The notes below the pieces were generated by a model. That model saw only the letters and a program-made list of their open reading frames with translations. It was not told the DNA's origin and ran no database searches. A stretch of 64,000 nucleotides of DNA, taken from NCBI RefSeq assembly GCF_036670025.1, contig NZ_CP137640.1, positions 2,576,001 through 2,640,000 on the forward strand, given 5' to 3'. Numbering within the stretch: position 1 is the first letter of the stretch; each line of letters begins with the position of its first letter. The stretch comes from Bacillus_BD oryzisoli. Lineage in GTDB: Bacteria > Bacillota > Bacilli > Bacillales > Cytobacillaceae. This document shows positions 45,134 to 54,454 of this stretch, one piece after another. The position numbers and the translations under genes were made by a program.

Positions 45134-46804
45134 TTGAGTACAAAAGAGAATGCGTTATCTATCTTCGCTTTAGGCGGCTTGAATGAAATCGGGAAAAATA
45201 TGTATGCAATCGAATATTCAAACGATATCGTGATTATCGACTGTGGAAATAAGTTTCCTGATGAAAGTTTATTAGGAATTGATTTGATTATCCCTGATAT
45301 GACTTATTTAGTAGAAAATAAAGATAAAGTCAGGGCTTTAATTGTCACACATGGACATGAAGATCATATCGGAGGGATCCCGTTCTTCTTAAAAAGATTG
45401 AATGTACCTGTTTATGCTACGCGCTTTACACTAGGATTAATTGAAATCAAATTAAAAGAACATAAACTTCTCAGAGAAAGCGAACTTATTGAAATCAACT
45501 CAAACTCAAAACTAAAAATCGGAGAAATGAGTGTAAGCTTTTTCAAAGTGATCCATAGTATTCCTGATTGCTTGGGAATGGTCTTTCACACACCAGAAGG
45601 GAATATTGTACATACGGGGGACTTCAAGTTCGATTTAACCCCTGCTAATAATGAGCATGCAGATATTCATAAAATGGCTGAAATCGGTAAAGCTGGGGTC
45701 TTGCTTCTATTGTCTGAGAGTACCAATGCAGAACGTCCAGGTTTGACCCCATCGGAACAAATGGTAGGCGAACATATGGTTGCAACTTTCATGAAAGCCG
45801 AACGCAAAGTTATTGTTTCTACCTTTGCTTCAAATATTAGTCGTATTCAGCAAGTCGTGAATGCTGCGCAAAAAACAAATAGAAAACTTGCGTTGCTTGG
45901 GCGAAGTATGGTTAATGTCGTAGAGGTGGCTATGGAACGTGGTTATTTAACAGTTCCTGATGGAATGTTAATTGCCCCACATGAAATCAATGAAATGGCT
46001 CCTGAAAAGGTGGCTATTTTATGCACGGGGAGTCAGGGTGAACCAATGGCTGCTCTTGCCCGCCTGTCCACTGGAAACTTTCGCGGTGTCGACATTTTGC
46101 CTGAAGATACGGTTATCATTGCAGCAGGTCCAATACCTGGGAACGAACGTAATGTCACGAGTATCGTAGACAACTTATTTGCACTTGGAGCCAAAGTGAT
46201 TTATGGATCAGGAAGTACATCCGGCATGCATGTTTCCGGCCATGGCTATCAAGAAGATTTAAAACTAATGCTTACATTAATGAAACCAAAATATTTTATT
46301 CCCATTCACGGTGAATTTAGAATGTTACATCATCACCGTTTGTTAGCTGAATCCGTTGGAGTAGAGAAAGGAAACACGTTTATCATCAATAATGGTGATG
46401 TCATCGATATTGAACATACCATTGCTCGTCAGACCCGGAAAATACCGGTTGGGAATACCTACGTAGACGGGGGAGATGTAGGGAATGTTGGGGAATTTGT
46501 ATTACGAGATCGCAAACAGCTTTCAGAGGATGGAATGCTCATCATTATTTTACCGATGAGCAAAGCGGAAGGAAAGCTAATTTCAGAACCCGATACTCTA
46601 TCTCGTGGATTTGTGGATAGAGATTTCTCGGAACTCCGAAGGGACGTGAATCGACTGACTACACAAACGGTTAACAAGCTACAAGAAGCAAATAGAAACC
46701 AATGGAATGTAATGAAAAAACAAATAAAAAAATCAATACGAGAATATGTATATACACATACTAAGAAAAATCCAATGATCGTTCCTATACTTATTGAAAT
46801 TTAA
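45134..46804 (+). CDS. Ribonuclease J paralogue
   Basis: Metallo-beta-lactamase/beta-CASP ribonuclease with 5'-3' exo- and endonuclease activity, 556 residues, the length of RNase J1. Motifs: ALGGLNEIGKNMYAIEY near the N-terminus, zinc motif HGHEDHIGG (about residue 74), HTGDFKFD (about 160), the beta-CASP STFASNISRIQQV and the later CTGSQGEPMAAL and IPIHGEFRM. Compared with B. subtilis RnjA from memory it is clearly orthologous or paralogous but diverged (C-terminus KKNPMIVPILIEI). Its setting between decayed foreign fragments suggests an extra copy rather than the housekeeping gene. The TTG at 45134 with GGGAGGA seven bases upstream is preferred over the ATG at 45074. Confidence 0.88.
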   Translation: MSTKENALSIFALGGLNEIGKNMYAIEYSNDIVIIDCGNKFPDESLLGIDLIIPDMTYLVENKDKVRALIVTHGHEDHIGGIPFFLKRLNVPVYATRFTLGLIEIKLKEHKLLRESELIEINSNSKLKIGEMSVSFFKVIHSIPDCLGMVFHTPEGNIVHTGDFKFDLTPANNEHADIHKMAEIGKAGVLLLLSESTNAERPGLTPSEQMVGEHMVATFMKAERKVIVSTFASNISRIQQVVNAAQKTNRKLALLGRSMVNVVEVAMERGYLTVPDGMLIAPHEINEMAPEKVAILCTGSQGEPMAALARLSTGNFRGVDILPEDTVIIAAGPIPGNERNVTSIVDNLFALGAKVIYGSGSTSGMHVSGHGYQEDLKLMLTLMKPKYFIPIHGEFRMLHHHRLLAESVGVEKGNTFIINNGDVIDIEHTIARQTRKIPVGNTYVDGGDVGNVGEFVLRDRKQLSEDGMLIIILPMSKAEGKLISEPDTLSRGFVDRDFSELRRDVNRLTTQTVNKLQEANRNQWNVMKKQIKKSIREYVYTHTKKNPMIVPILIEI

Positions 46805-47000
46805 TACTGGGGAAGTTTTATAAAATTGAATTAATTGATCTTCAACAAACTGGCGCATTTCTAGAGCAAGAAATGTTCTTAATGAATCGGCCATATTGTT
46901 GAAGAAGGATATCTCCAATTCTTAACGAATACAGGGTTATAAATAAGCTTATCAAAAGTGGTGAGATAAATAGGAAAAAAATTTAATTTCTTTTTAGATA

Positions 47001-47785
47001 ATGAAACGGAAAAATGTATAATTAACAGGCTTCGGAGCGCAGGTTGTGTTTTTGCAGAAGATGAGACCAAGTTACTTATCTTAGAGGCACGAACTCCAGA
47101 GGACCTCAAGAAAATGGTGGAAATGCGAGCCGAGGGTTTACCTCTTGAATATGTTATTGGGTACGCAGAGTTCTGTGGTTTGCGGATTGAAGTGGACCAA
47201 GGCGTTTTCGTGCCTCGCCAACGTACCGAGTTTCTTGTTCACCAGGCAGAAGCCCTGTCATGTTCTGGTGATATCGTCGTTGACCTATGTTGCGGTTCAG
47301 GTGCTGTGGGTGTAGCACTGGCGGCAGCTTTAGGATGAGTTGAATTGTATTCTGTTGACATTGATCCTGTCGCAGTACGATGCGCTGGCCGCAACGTTAC
47401 GGATTTCGGTAGCCATGTTTTTGAAGGTGACCTGTATAAAGCTCTGCCCCACTCACTTATAGGCCATGTGAACATCCTAGTTGCGAACGTACCTTATGTT
47501 CCTACCGAGGCAATCAAGCTGCTCCCACAGGAAGCTCGCCTACATGAACCTAGGGTGGCGCTTGACGGAGGAGAGGATGGACTTGACATTCAACAAAAAG
47601 TAGCAGAAGAAGCATTTCTCTGGCTAGCACCGGGAAGACATCTTTTGATAGAGACGAGCGAAATGCAGGCACCTCAGACCTTTGAAATCTTTTCAGGTGC
47701 TGGGCTTACCACAAAAGTGGCTAGAGACGAGGCATTGGACGCTACTGTCGTTATCGGATCAAATTCTGGTTTTTATAGTAAATAA
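47001..47785 (+). pseudogene. PrmC/HemK-related glutamine-N5 methyltransferase with a frameshift and an in-frame TGA
   Basis: From ATG at 47001 (MKRKNV) the frame is broken after six codons, then reads IINRLRSAGCVFAEDETKLL onward. It carries the PrmC-related motifs LEYVIGYAEFCGLRI, VPRQRTEFLV, the SAM motif VDLCCGSGAVGVALA and the NVPYVPTEAI signature. NVPY instead of NPPY marks the PrmC-related subfamily of unknown substrate. Right after the SAM motif an in-frame TGA (47336-47338) interrupts ALG-VELYSVDIDPVAV, after which the frame is open to 47785. Two lesions suggest a pseudogene; base-calling error is possible. Base composition is more GC-rich than in its neighbours. Confidence 0.75.
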
Positions 47786-47997
47786 GTACATAGTCTTAAT
47801 CACAAATGAAATGATAATTTCTTAGCACTATACTAATAAACAAAAAATCCTTATTCAATTAAACCAGCTAATAGTTTGTCAATATTTTTCAATAAAAACT
47901 TAAAATATCTCATGCTATACTAAATTTATGCATACCAAATAAACTTTCCAATGTTTGGTGTTTGGAAAGTTTTAGTCTGTTTAGTTAAACTTTTAAA

Positions 47998-49236
47998 TTA
48001 GGCCAGATCTTGGAAAGTTGATTTACTTTTTAAAAGTGCATAAATCCAATGTAAGAGTTTATTGGCACATGCAATTACAGCCACTTTATAGGGTTTTCCT
48101 TCTTCACGTTTTTTATCATAATATTCTCGTAATCGCTTGTTACGAGGAAGGATTTCGTCTGTCGTTTTCTGTTTACGGCAATCACGAATGGCACATTTAA
48201 CGGCCATATACAGGGCATGTCGTAGTCTACTAGAACCTCTTTTGGTAATCCGATTTAAAGTGCCTTTGAATGTACCAGATTCAAAGACACTTGGATCAAT
48301 TCCGGCAAATGCAACTAACTTTTTAGGGTGATTAAACCGATCAATTTCCCCAATCTCAGAAATAATCGTGGCAGCGATTTTTTCACCGATTCCAGGGATT
48401 GATTGGATAATTTTATATTCTTCAATACTTTTCGCTAAAGCATCTATCTCACTTTCAAGCTTAGATAGGTGCTTTTTGTATTCGAGAAGCATATTAATAT
48501 ACATACCCATGCTTAAAGAAAGGCTGTGGTATAAGGTTTTCTGAAACGGATTTTGAGCCGCGGCAGCTAATAGTTTTTCTGCTTGATTGTTTGCCCATTG
48601 TTGTGAACGACTTTTACATAACTCCTTTATTTTGTTAGTAATAGTTTCTTTGCCTTCTTTCAAGACTTTTTCTGAAGTAGGAAATGCTTGTAACGTTAGT
48701 AAAGAAACATCTGAATATAAGGTACCAAAAACCCCACAGTATTGAGGAAATACTTGATCCAGAACTGCCTGAAATTGAAGTTTAGTTTGTACAAACATGC
48801 CTGTAATATTTTCATGTTGTCTCGTCAGATTACGCAGGTTTAAAAGTTGGATTCCTCGTTGTTTATAAGGCTCCAAGTCTTCTTTATAGTACAGCTCGCA
48901 GAGGTGATAAGCATCAACGATATCTGTCTTTACTTTACGTAAACTAGAACTCTTAGCCCGATACGATATGAGGGGATTCACAATAATCAATAAATATCCT
49001 CTATCCTCAAAATATTGCACAATCGGTGTGTGATAATGTCCAGTGGATTCTAATACAATAGGAGGTCGTCCCTCTGATACATCCTCTACCTCTTTAATGA
49101 AATCTAGAAGACTACTTAATCCTTCAAGAGTATGCGCTACTTTAAAACTCTTTTTGTATGGCTGCTTTTTATCCAAGAATGCTTGAACCTGACTTTCACC
49201 TTTTGCCACATCCAGACCTATGACTGGATTCATCAT
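47998..49236 (-). CDS. IS110-family transposase (DEDD, bridge-RNA-guided recombinase type)
   Basis: 412 residues. The N-terminal RuvC-like DEDD domain has Asp9 in VIGLDVAKG, Glu in IVLESTGHYH (about residue 63) and Asp in VKTDIVDAYHL (about 105). The C-terminal Tnp20 domain contains IQSIPGIGEKIAATIISEIG and the catalytic Ser of the VFESGTFKG segment (about 318), with the basic RITKRGSSRLRHALY after it. IS110 recombinases move circular elements using a bridge RNA from the element's non-coding end. The frame is intact, and AGGAGGA is before ATGATG. No accessory genes. Probably active. Confidence 0.93.
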   Translation of the reverse strand: MMNPVIGLDVAKGESQVQAFLDKKQPYKKSFKVAHTLEGLSSLLDFIKEVEDVSEGRPPIVLESTGHYHTPIVQYFEDRGYLLIIVNPLISYRAKSSSLRKVKTDIVDAYHLCELYYKEDLEPYKQRGIQLLNLRNLTRQHENITGMFVQTKLQFQAVLDQVFPQYCGVFGTLYSDVSLLTLQAFPTSEKVLKEGKETITNKIKELCKSRSQQWANNQAEKLLAAAAQNPFQKTLYHSLSLSMGMYINMLLEYKKHLSKLESEIDALAKSIEEYKIIQSIPGIGEKIAATIISEIGEIDRFNHPKKLVAFAGIDPSVFESGTFKGTLNRITKRGSSRLRHALYMAVKCAIRDCRKQKTTDEILPRNKRLREYYDKKREEGKPYKVAVIACANKLLHWIYALLKSKSTFQDLA

Positions 49237-49254
49237 TTATCTCCTCCTAAAATT

Positions 49255-49435
49255 CTATTAACCGGTAACCCCTATTCCTCCATGTAGTTTCATAGCTTCG
49301 CTTGTTATACGAGATCATTGTCCCAACCAGCCTCAATCATGTTTCTACAAGTAGGGGGCGAACTGTTTAATTGACGGGATCAAAGCCCCACGGGCGCTTA
49401 CGTTCTACCCCGGCTACGGTTATCATATATCGATA
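49255..49435 (-). ncRNA. Candidate bridge RNA region of the IS110 element
   Basis: The ~180-nt non-coding stretch between the presumed left end and the transposase gene is where IS110-group elements (for example IS621) encode the bridge RNA. It is noticeably richer in GC than its flanks and holds short pairing segments. No structure was computed, and the loops that pair with target and donor were not assigned. Confidence 0.5.
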
Positions 49436-49502
49436 TAAATAAAGGTCAACCAGAAATATTTTCTTTTCTGATTGACCTTATAATACGAAAGGGCGCTTTT
49501 CT

Positions 49503-49706
49503 TTAATAAGAGGGCTTCTTTTTGTAATGCCCCAACACATTTAAATCTACATACGTTTTTATGTCTTCAACAGTCATACCGAATTGTTTCAAATGTTTTA
49601 CACCTATAAGCCAATTGATTGATTCATCATTAAATAGTCGACTATTATTTTTGAGGAAATTCGTTTTTTTCAATTTAAAGACATGATCTATAAGGGGAAA
49701 AATCAA
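49503..49706 (-). pseudogene. C-terminal fragment of a MerR-family regulator
   Basis: The segment ESINWLIGVKHLKQFGMTVEDI and KTYVDLNVLG is the region after the DNA-binding helix of MerR regulators (I-x-W/F-I-x-x-x-K-x-L-K-x-x-G-M-x-x-x-x-I). The N-terminal helix-turn-helix is absent, so the fragment is non-functional. The IS110 element lies just downstream of it. Confidence 0.6.
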
Positions 49707-50162
49707 TGACGGGAAAGGATTTCCAGAATGAAAAAGATAGTAATATCGAATTAATTCAATAGAAAATGGTTCTGCTATAGTGGTTGTCGCGTCACTATTC
49801 CTTTTATTTGAGTGGTCTCATTTTGACAAGGAGAAAGGAGCAATCTAAGAATCTGTCAGAAAAGGGGTCTCATTCTGATTGATTTTGACAGCTAGAGCAC
49901 GATAGCCTATGGAGTTGTCAATAAGGATACTAATATAGAAAGTTTTTACAAGAAATCCACTGTGGGACACTCTTTCAGAAGTACCATCCTCGCGTATCCT
50001 TTTCATCAAAAGGACTTAAATACTTCTCTCACACCCACCTATGTCCTAAAAATTTAATTCTAAAATATAGAAATATCTATATAAATAGTAATGAGGTCTG
50101 CTTATCCTTTTTTCGTTCTGCAAACTTTGAAAGCGATTACCGACAACAGGGGAGGGAAAGCA
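49707..50162. other. Intergenic region upstream of the GntP gene
   Basis: Contains a direct repeat of the type GTCTCATT-N-TGA...TTTTGACA (49797-49819 and 49866-49890). No gene, no clear terminator and no convincing promoter hexamers were identified. Confidence 0.35.
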
Positions 50163-51482
50163 ATGTTAAGCATGATTGGTTTGGTTGGCGGCTTATTAAT
50201 TCTTATTGTCTTAACGATGAGAGGGATGAATCTTCTTATTGCGGGTCCACTGAGTGCCTTATTTGTTGCTGTTTTAAGCGGGATGCCTTTATTTCCGCAA
50301 TTAGCAGCTGAAGGGGAAACAAACTTTGTTGGAAATTATATGACCGGATTTACCAGCTTTGTAACCTCTTGGTATCTTATGTTCCTACTGGGAGCCATTT
50401 TTGGAAAAGTGATGGAGGACAGCGGCGCAGCGAGCAGTGTTTCACAGTGGATTGTTGACAAGCTCGGGATGAAACAAGCGGTGTTGGCCATTGTCATCGC
50501 TTGTGCCGTATTAACGTATGGCGGCGTCAGCTTGTTTGTTGTGGCCTTCTGTGTCTATCCAATGGCCTTAAGTTTATTTCAACAGGCAGACCTTCCGCGG
50601 CGGTTCATTCCTGCAGCACTGGCTTTTGGGTCTGTGACGTTCACGATGACATCTGCCGGATCTCCAGAAATACAAAACTGGATTCCGATTGAATATTTAG
50701 GAACCACTCCATATGCGGGATGGGAAGTTAGTTTAATTGTTGCTGTCTTTATGATGATTTTTGGCTATTGGTGGCTAAAACGAATGATTACAAAAGCGGT
50801 GGCAAAGGGTGAGCGGTTCGTTACAAGGGACAATGATCCTTTGCTTGAAAATCGAAAGCTGCCAAATCCAATTGTCAGCCTCATCCCGCTGCTCGTTGTA
50901 TTAGTAATTTCGTTCATTTTTCATGATTCGTTACAGCAGTCTGCCTTGATTCTTGCCCTTTTAGGTGGGGTGATTGCGAGCTATGTCCTTAATCGCAAAT
51001 ATTTTCAATCCTTTTGGAATGCACTTTCTGAAGGAACAATGGGAGCGCTTGTTGCCATCGGGAATACAGCTGCTGTCGTTGGTTTTGGCGGGGTCGCTAA
51101 AGCAGTGCCTGCATTTGAAACGGCTGTCAATGCCATGACAAGTATTCCAGGAAGTCCTTTAATCGGGGGAGCCATTGCCGTCAGTGTGATTGCGGGAATG
51201 ACAGGTTCTTCATCAGGCGGTCAGGCCATTGCCTTGCCATTGCTCGCTCCGCATTATATGGATATGGGTGTCAATCCAGAAGCATTGCACCGTGTTGTTT
51301 CGATCTCGTCAGGTGCCTTGGATTCACTTCCACATAACGGGTACGTCGTGACAACCGTCCGAGCCATTTGTGGGGAGTCACACCAGGATGCCTATAATCC
51401 AGTTGGAGCCTTAACCGTTATTGTTCCTGCACTCGGAACGATATTAGCAATAATTTTATTCTCGTTCGGCTTAGGAATTTAA
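50163..51482 (+). CDS. GntP-family permease
   Basis: 439-residue polytopic protein with about 12 hydrophobic segments, of the gluconate:H+ symporter (GntP) family and resembling B. subtilis YxjC. Family features include the SAGSPEIQNWIPIEYLGT loop, GAIAVSVIAGMTGSSSGGQA and ISSGALDSLPHNGYVVTTV, the last two being typical of the ion-transporter fold. GntP members carry gluconate or related hydroxy acids, and YxjC-like members are found with ketone-body genes, so the substrate may be a hydroxy acid; no catabolic gene is adjacent. The ATG at 50163 has GGGGAGGG seven bases upstream; the frame is open to 50091 without a ribosome site. Confidence 0.88.
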   Translation: MLSMIGLVGGLLILIVLTMRGMNLLIAGPLSALFVAVLSGMPLFPQLAAEGETNFVGNYMTGFTSFVTSWYLMFLLGAIFGKVMEDSGAASSVSQWIVDKLGMKQAVLAIVIACAVLTYGGVSLFVVAFCVYPMALSLFQQADLPRRFIPAALAFGSVTFTMTSAGSPEIQNWIPIEYLGTTPYAGWEVSLIVAVFMMIFGYWWLKRMITKAVAKGERFVTRDNDPLLENRKLPNPIVSLIPLLVVLVISFIFHDSLQQSALILALLGGVIASYVLNRKYFQSFWNALSEGTMGALVAIGNTAAVVGFGGVAKAVPAFETAVNAMTSIPGSPLIGGAIAVSVIAGMTGSSSGGQAIALPLLAPHYMDMGVNPEALHRVVSISSGALDSLPHNGYVVTTVRAICGESHQDAYNPVGALTVIVPALGTILAIILFSFGLGI

Positions 51483-51547
51483 TGAAGTTGGTTATTATAA
51501 ACTAAAATCATTCAACATTATCAATTTGATTGAATGATTGAAGCTGA

Positions 51548-51582
51548 AAAAGGCTGATTTCAAAAATGAGATCAGCTTTTTT
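51548..51582 (+). terminator. Terminator of the GntP gene
   Basis: AAAAGGCTGATTTC pairs with GAGATCAGCTTTT (one mismatch), followed by T. The rest of 51483-51771 is empty. Confidence 0.75.
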
Positions 51583-51771
51583 GTTATGATAAAGTGTCCT
51601 CTATATTCCCTGAATAAATGTAAATGAACAAGGAAAACTTACCTGGGTATACTTTATATTAAAACAAACCAAGTCTTATTGAACGGGTGAATTCTTAATT
51701 ATACAATTAACTAGAGTACAAGTAACATCGCATCCAACTAAAAAATAAAACATAATGGAGACAAAGATATA

Positions 51772-52395
51772 ATGGAATTCTGGGAATCAAGTTTTATTGA
51801 AAAACAAACGATGTGGGGATTTGAACCTACAGACTCTGCTATCTTAACAAAGGACTTTTTCCTTAAAAAGAATGTTAAGGATATATTGATACCGGGCGTT
51901 GGGTATGGTAGAAATGCAAAGGTTTTTATGGACAATGGAATAAATGTGACCGGTATTGAGATTTCAAAAACAGCGATTGATTTGGCAAAGCAAAATGGGT
52001 TTGATATTCCTATTTTTCATGGTTCAGTAACCGATATGCCTTTTAATGATAAACTCTATGACGGAATTTATTGCCATGCACTTATTCACTTATTGAATAA
52101 TCGTGAGAGAGAGAAGTTTACTAACGATTGCTATAATCAGCTAAAGCCGAATGGATATATGATTTTAACAACTGTTTCAAAAAAAGCCCCCATGTATGGA
52201 AAGGGCAAACAATTGGATAAAGACTATTTCGAGACACCAGATGGAGTAAAAATATTTTTTTATGATTCTGATTCCATCAAACAAGACTTTGGAAAATATG
52301 GGCTGGTAGAGATTTCAGAAATAGACGAGCCAAATAAGGACAACAAAAACAAACCTTCAATTAATTTTATTATGGTTAAATGTAAGAAAGAATGA
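51772..52395 (+). CDS. Class I SAM-dependent methyltransferase
   Basis: 207 residues. The Rossmann motif I reads ILIPGVGYGRNAKVF, with the Gly-rich loop GVGYGRN near residue 42, followed by GIEISKTAIDLAKQNG (acidic residue binding the ribose) and the strand SVTDMPFNDKLYDGIYCHAL. The opening FWESSFIEKQTMWGFEPTDS is of the TehB/TPMT-like type seen in small-molecule methyltransferases, for example of tellurite, thiols or drugs. The real substrate is unknown. TGGAG lies upstream of the ATG at a slightly long distance. Monocistronic, ending at the hairpin 52502-52551. Confidence 0.85.
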   Translation: MEFWESSFIEKQTMWGFEPTDSAILTKDFFLKKNVKDILIPGVGYGRNAKVFMDNGINVTGIEISKTAIDLAKQNGFDIPIFHGSVTDMPFNDKLYDGIYCHALIHLLNNREREKFTNDCYNQLKPNGYMILTTVSKKAPMYGKGKQLDKDYFETPDGVKIFFYDSDSIKQDFGKYGLVEISEIDEPNKDNKNKPSINFIMVKCKKE

Positions 52396-52501
52396 TAAAG
52401 AACAGCAAAAATTTTAAAAACGGGATAGGGCCTAGTGAAATGTTAGGGTATGGGGCTGGTATGCTTGCTTCCATTGTCAACACAAAGGCTTGGCAATAAA
52501 T

Positions 52502-52551
52502 GCGTGTACAGCTCTAGTGCATCATAAAATGATCACTAGAGCTGTACACGC
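52502..52551. terminator. 18-bp perfect bidirectional terminator
   Basis: GCGTGTACAGCTCTAGTG and its perfect inverse (52534-52551) with a 14-nt loop, then T4. It separates the convergent methyltransferase and ferredoxin genes. Confidence 0.85.
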
Positions 52552-52579
52552 GTTTTCTCCAATTGTCTGTTTGCTCCAA

Positions 52580-52849
52580 CTACTTCTCAATGTATTCAAG
52601 CTGCAGATCGCTTAATGGGTAGGTCTGGCAGAGGAAAACATGTCCATTCTTTTTTTCCTCTTCGGAAAGGGCTTTAGCTGCCCAATCATTTAATTTATAC
52701 TGGCCCTTTGTTATTCGCATTTTGCAAATTCCGCAGCCGCCGCCAATACAACCATAGGGAACTTTCATTCCCTGTAACTTAGCAACCTCGACAATTGACA
52801 TTGTATCGGGACAATAAAAACTATCATTTCTTAAAGTAATTTTGAACAT
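52580..52849 (-). CDS. 2Fe-2S ferredoxin
   Basis: 89 residues, plant-type ferredoxin fold. The ligand loop CIGGGCGICKM (C-x4-C-x2-C) near residue 33 and the fourth Cys in FLCQTY near residue 76 are present. It carries electrons for an oxidoreductase that is not in the window. An in-frame upstream start at 52885 exists, but family members begin with a strand like FKITLRN, so ATG at 52849 is chosen; the ribosome site is weak. It follows the sulfurtransferase gene on the same strand, 156 bp apart, and a decayed duplicate of the whole unit is at 21836-22340. Confidence 0.85.
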   Translation of the reverse strand: MFKITLRNDSFYCPDTMSIVEVAKLQGMKVPYGCIGGGCGICKMRITKGQYKLNDWAAKALSEEEKKNGHVFLCQTYPLSDLQLEYIEK

Positions 52850-53005
52850 TTTTCTTAACTTCTTTCTTTGTATTGTTAGAAACATTGAAACATAGATTAT
52901 TAATTAATTCTAGTTTACTATATTTCTATCATAAAGAACCAAAGGAACAATTCCTTGTCCCTCATTGGATCAACTTTTTTTGTACGTAGTACATGTCCCG
53001 CACAA

Positions 53006-53848
53006 TTACAATTTTTCAACTTTTACCACGGGATTTTCTTCATATGAAACCCAATCACTATAGCTTCCTGCATAAAGCTTTACATTTTGAAAGCCTGCCA
53101 TTTTTAAGGCGATATAATTAGGAGCAGCTGTTACGCCTGACCCGCAATAAACGATAATCGGCTCATCCTGATCCAGATCAGCAAATCTTTGTTTCTGTAC
53201 TCCATTATTTTTAAAGGATCCATTCTCCAATCCTTCCGCCCAGAATTTATTGATCGCACCAGGAATATGGCCGGCTATACGATCGATTGGTTCAATTTCC
53301 CCTAAATAGCGGGCTTTATCTCTTGAATCGATTAATATTGGGTATTTTTTCTTATCATCGACAACCTTTTTTACTTCTTCATAAGAAGCCAGCATTTCTT
53401 TTTGAATATTCACGTTAAATGTTGCTGATTTAACTTCCGGCACTTCCTTCGTCGTTGGGTAGCCTGCTTCAACCCATCCTTTCAAGCCTTCATTTAACAC
53501 AAATACTTTTTCATGACCGATATAGGTAAGCAGCCACCAAAACCGAGAGGCAAACTGGCCCTCGCCGCCATCATAGGCGACAACTGTTTTCGTATGATCG
53601 ATCCCCGATTTCTCGATTTCAAGTTTGAATTGCTCGATATCCGGCAGCGGATGCCTGCCGCCGTGCGTGGTAACAGGAGAGGATAGCTGTTTTTCTAAAT
53701 CAAAATAGAATGCACCAGGGATATGGCTTTCTTGATAAAGCTTTGCTCCTTTATCGGGATTCCCTAATTCAAACCGGCAATCAGCAATGACTACTTGTTC
53801 GTTCTGTAATTGTTCGATGAGCCATTCCTTATTTACTACAACATTCAT
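53006..53848 (-). CDS. Sulfurtransferase (two-domain rhodanese)
   Basis: Transfers sulfane sulfur from thiosulfate or mercaptopyruvate to a thiol or cyanide. Two rhodanese domains in tandem; the N-terminal one is inactive and opens with VIADCRFELGNPDKG and HIPGAFYFDLEK. The C-terminal active domain has DSRDKARYLGE, HIPGAINKFW and the catalytic loop VYCGSGVTAAPNYIAL, whose Cys near residue 232 carries the persulfide; the loop CGSGVT is that of the mercaptopyruvate type. 280 residues. AGGAGTT is seven bases from the ATG at 53848; a TTG 9 bases earlier touches it. It follows the broken tautomerase gene by 12 bp, so one operon. Confidence 0.9.
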   Translation of the reverse strand: MNVVVNKEWLIEQLQNEQVVIADCRFELGNPDKGAKLYQESHIPGAFYFDLEKQLSSPVTTHGGRHPLPDIEQFKLEIEKSGIDHTKTVVAYDGGEGQFASRFWWLLTYIGHEKVFVLNEGLKGWVEAGYPTTKEVPEVKSATFNVNIQKEMLASYEEVKKVVDDKKKYPILIDSRDKARYLGEIEPIDRIAGHIPGAINKFWAEGLENGSFKNNGVQKQRFADLDQDEPIIVYCGSGVTAAPNYIALKMAGFQNVKLYAGSYSDWVSYEENPVVKVEKL

Positions 53849-53860
53849 CTTTACCAACTC

Positions 53861-54010
53861 CTATTCATTTTTCTCCTTGTTTTCCAAAACCGTTACCCAT
53901 TCCTCTTTAACATGTACTGTTCTTGCGGCTTCCTTAGTAACTGCCGCAACAAATTCTTACTTTTGCTCACTCGTTCTTCCTTTGGCCAACTTTACAGTAA
54001 TAATAGGCAT
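53861..54010 (-). pseudogene. 4-oxalocrotonate tautomerase-like gene with stop codon
   Basis: AAGGAGG then ATG CCT ATT ATT ACT: MPIITVKLAKGRTSEQK, an in-frame TAA at codon 18, then EFVAAVTKEAARTVHVKEEW, VTVLENKEKNE and TAG. Pro1 and the family opening P-I-I-x-V-K-x-x-x-G-R are those of the 4-OT family, normally ~62 residues. The early stop and short C-terminus make it broken. Confidence 0.65.
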
Positions 54011-54454
54011 TCTGTATCCTCCTTAAAAAAGTCCTATATCTTATAAATTCTTTAAGGTTAAAAATAACACCTTTATTTTCCAATAATTAATGATTAAAAC
54101 TTCATTCAATCTACACAATAATACACTGGAAATACAAAAACTTTCAAAAGACTTCTTACCAGATTGAGCTTGACATAAAGATTTCGGAAAAAAGACCATT
54201 CAAAGACCGAAGATTGTGTGTGAAATCTAATATTCGGTTTGAATACCTAAAAATTATCAATGATGAAAAAATTACTTATTGCTGCTATAGGATAATCTTG
54301 CATAATGCAACGATTTATTTTCTTATGATTTTCTACACTAATTTATAATGTTCAATAGAGCAATCGCTTTATGGATTTACTTTTGATGGAAAAAATAAGA
54401 AATAGCAAGCCGAATAACATAAAAATGATCATGCAATCATAAAGTTGCTTATGC

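Larger units (their letters stand above)
47940..49440 (-). mobile_element. IS110-family insertion sequence
   Basis: Contains one transposase gene (47998-49236) with a ~200-bp non-coding stretch upstream of it in transcription direction, as in IS110-group elements, and no terminal inverted repeats. The exact ends could not be fixed: a CTTTCCAA/TTGGAAAG hairpin at 47945-47968 lies at the 3' side and an AAGGTCAA..TTGACCTT hairpin (49443-49480) lies at the 5' side. It sits between the broken methyltransferase and a truncated MerR gene. Confidence 0.7.

Noticed and set aside
47336..47338. In-frame TGA as a selenocysteine codon
   Set aside because: There is a second lesion near the start codon, no Cys in homologous positions is expected right after the SAM motif, and no sign of selenium machinery is seen.
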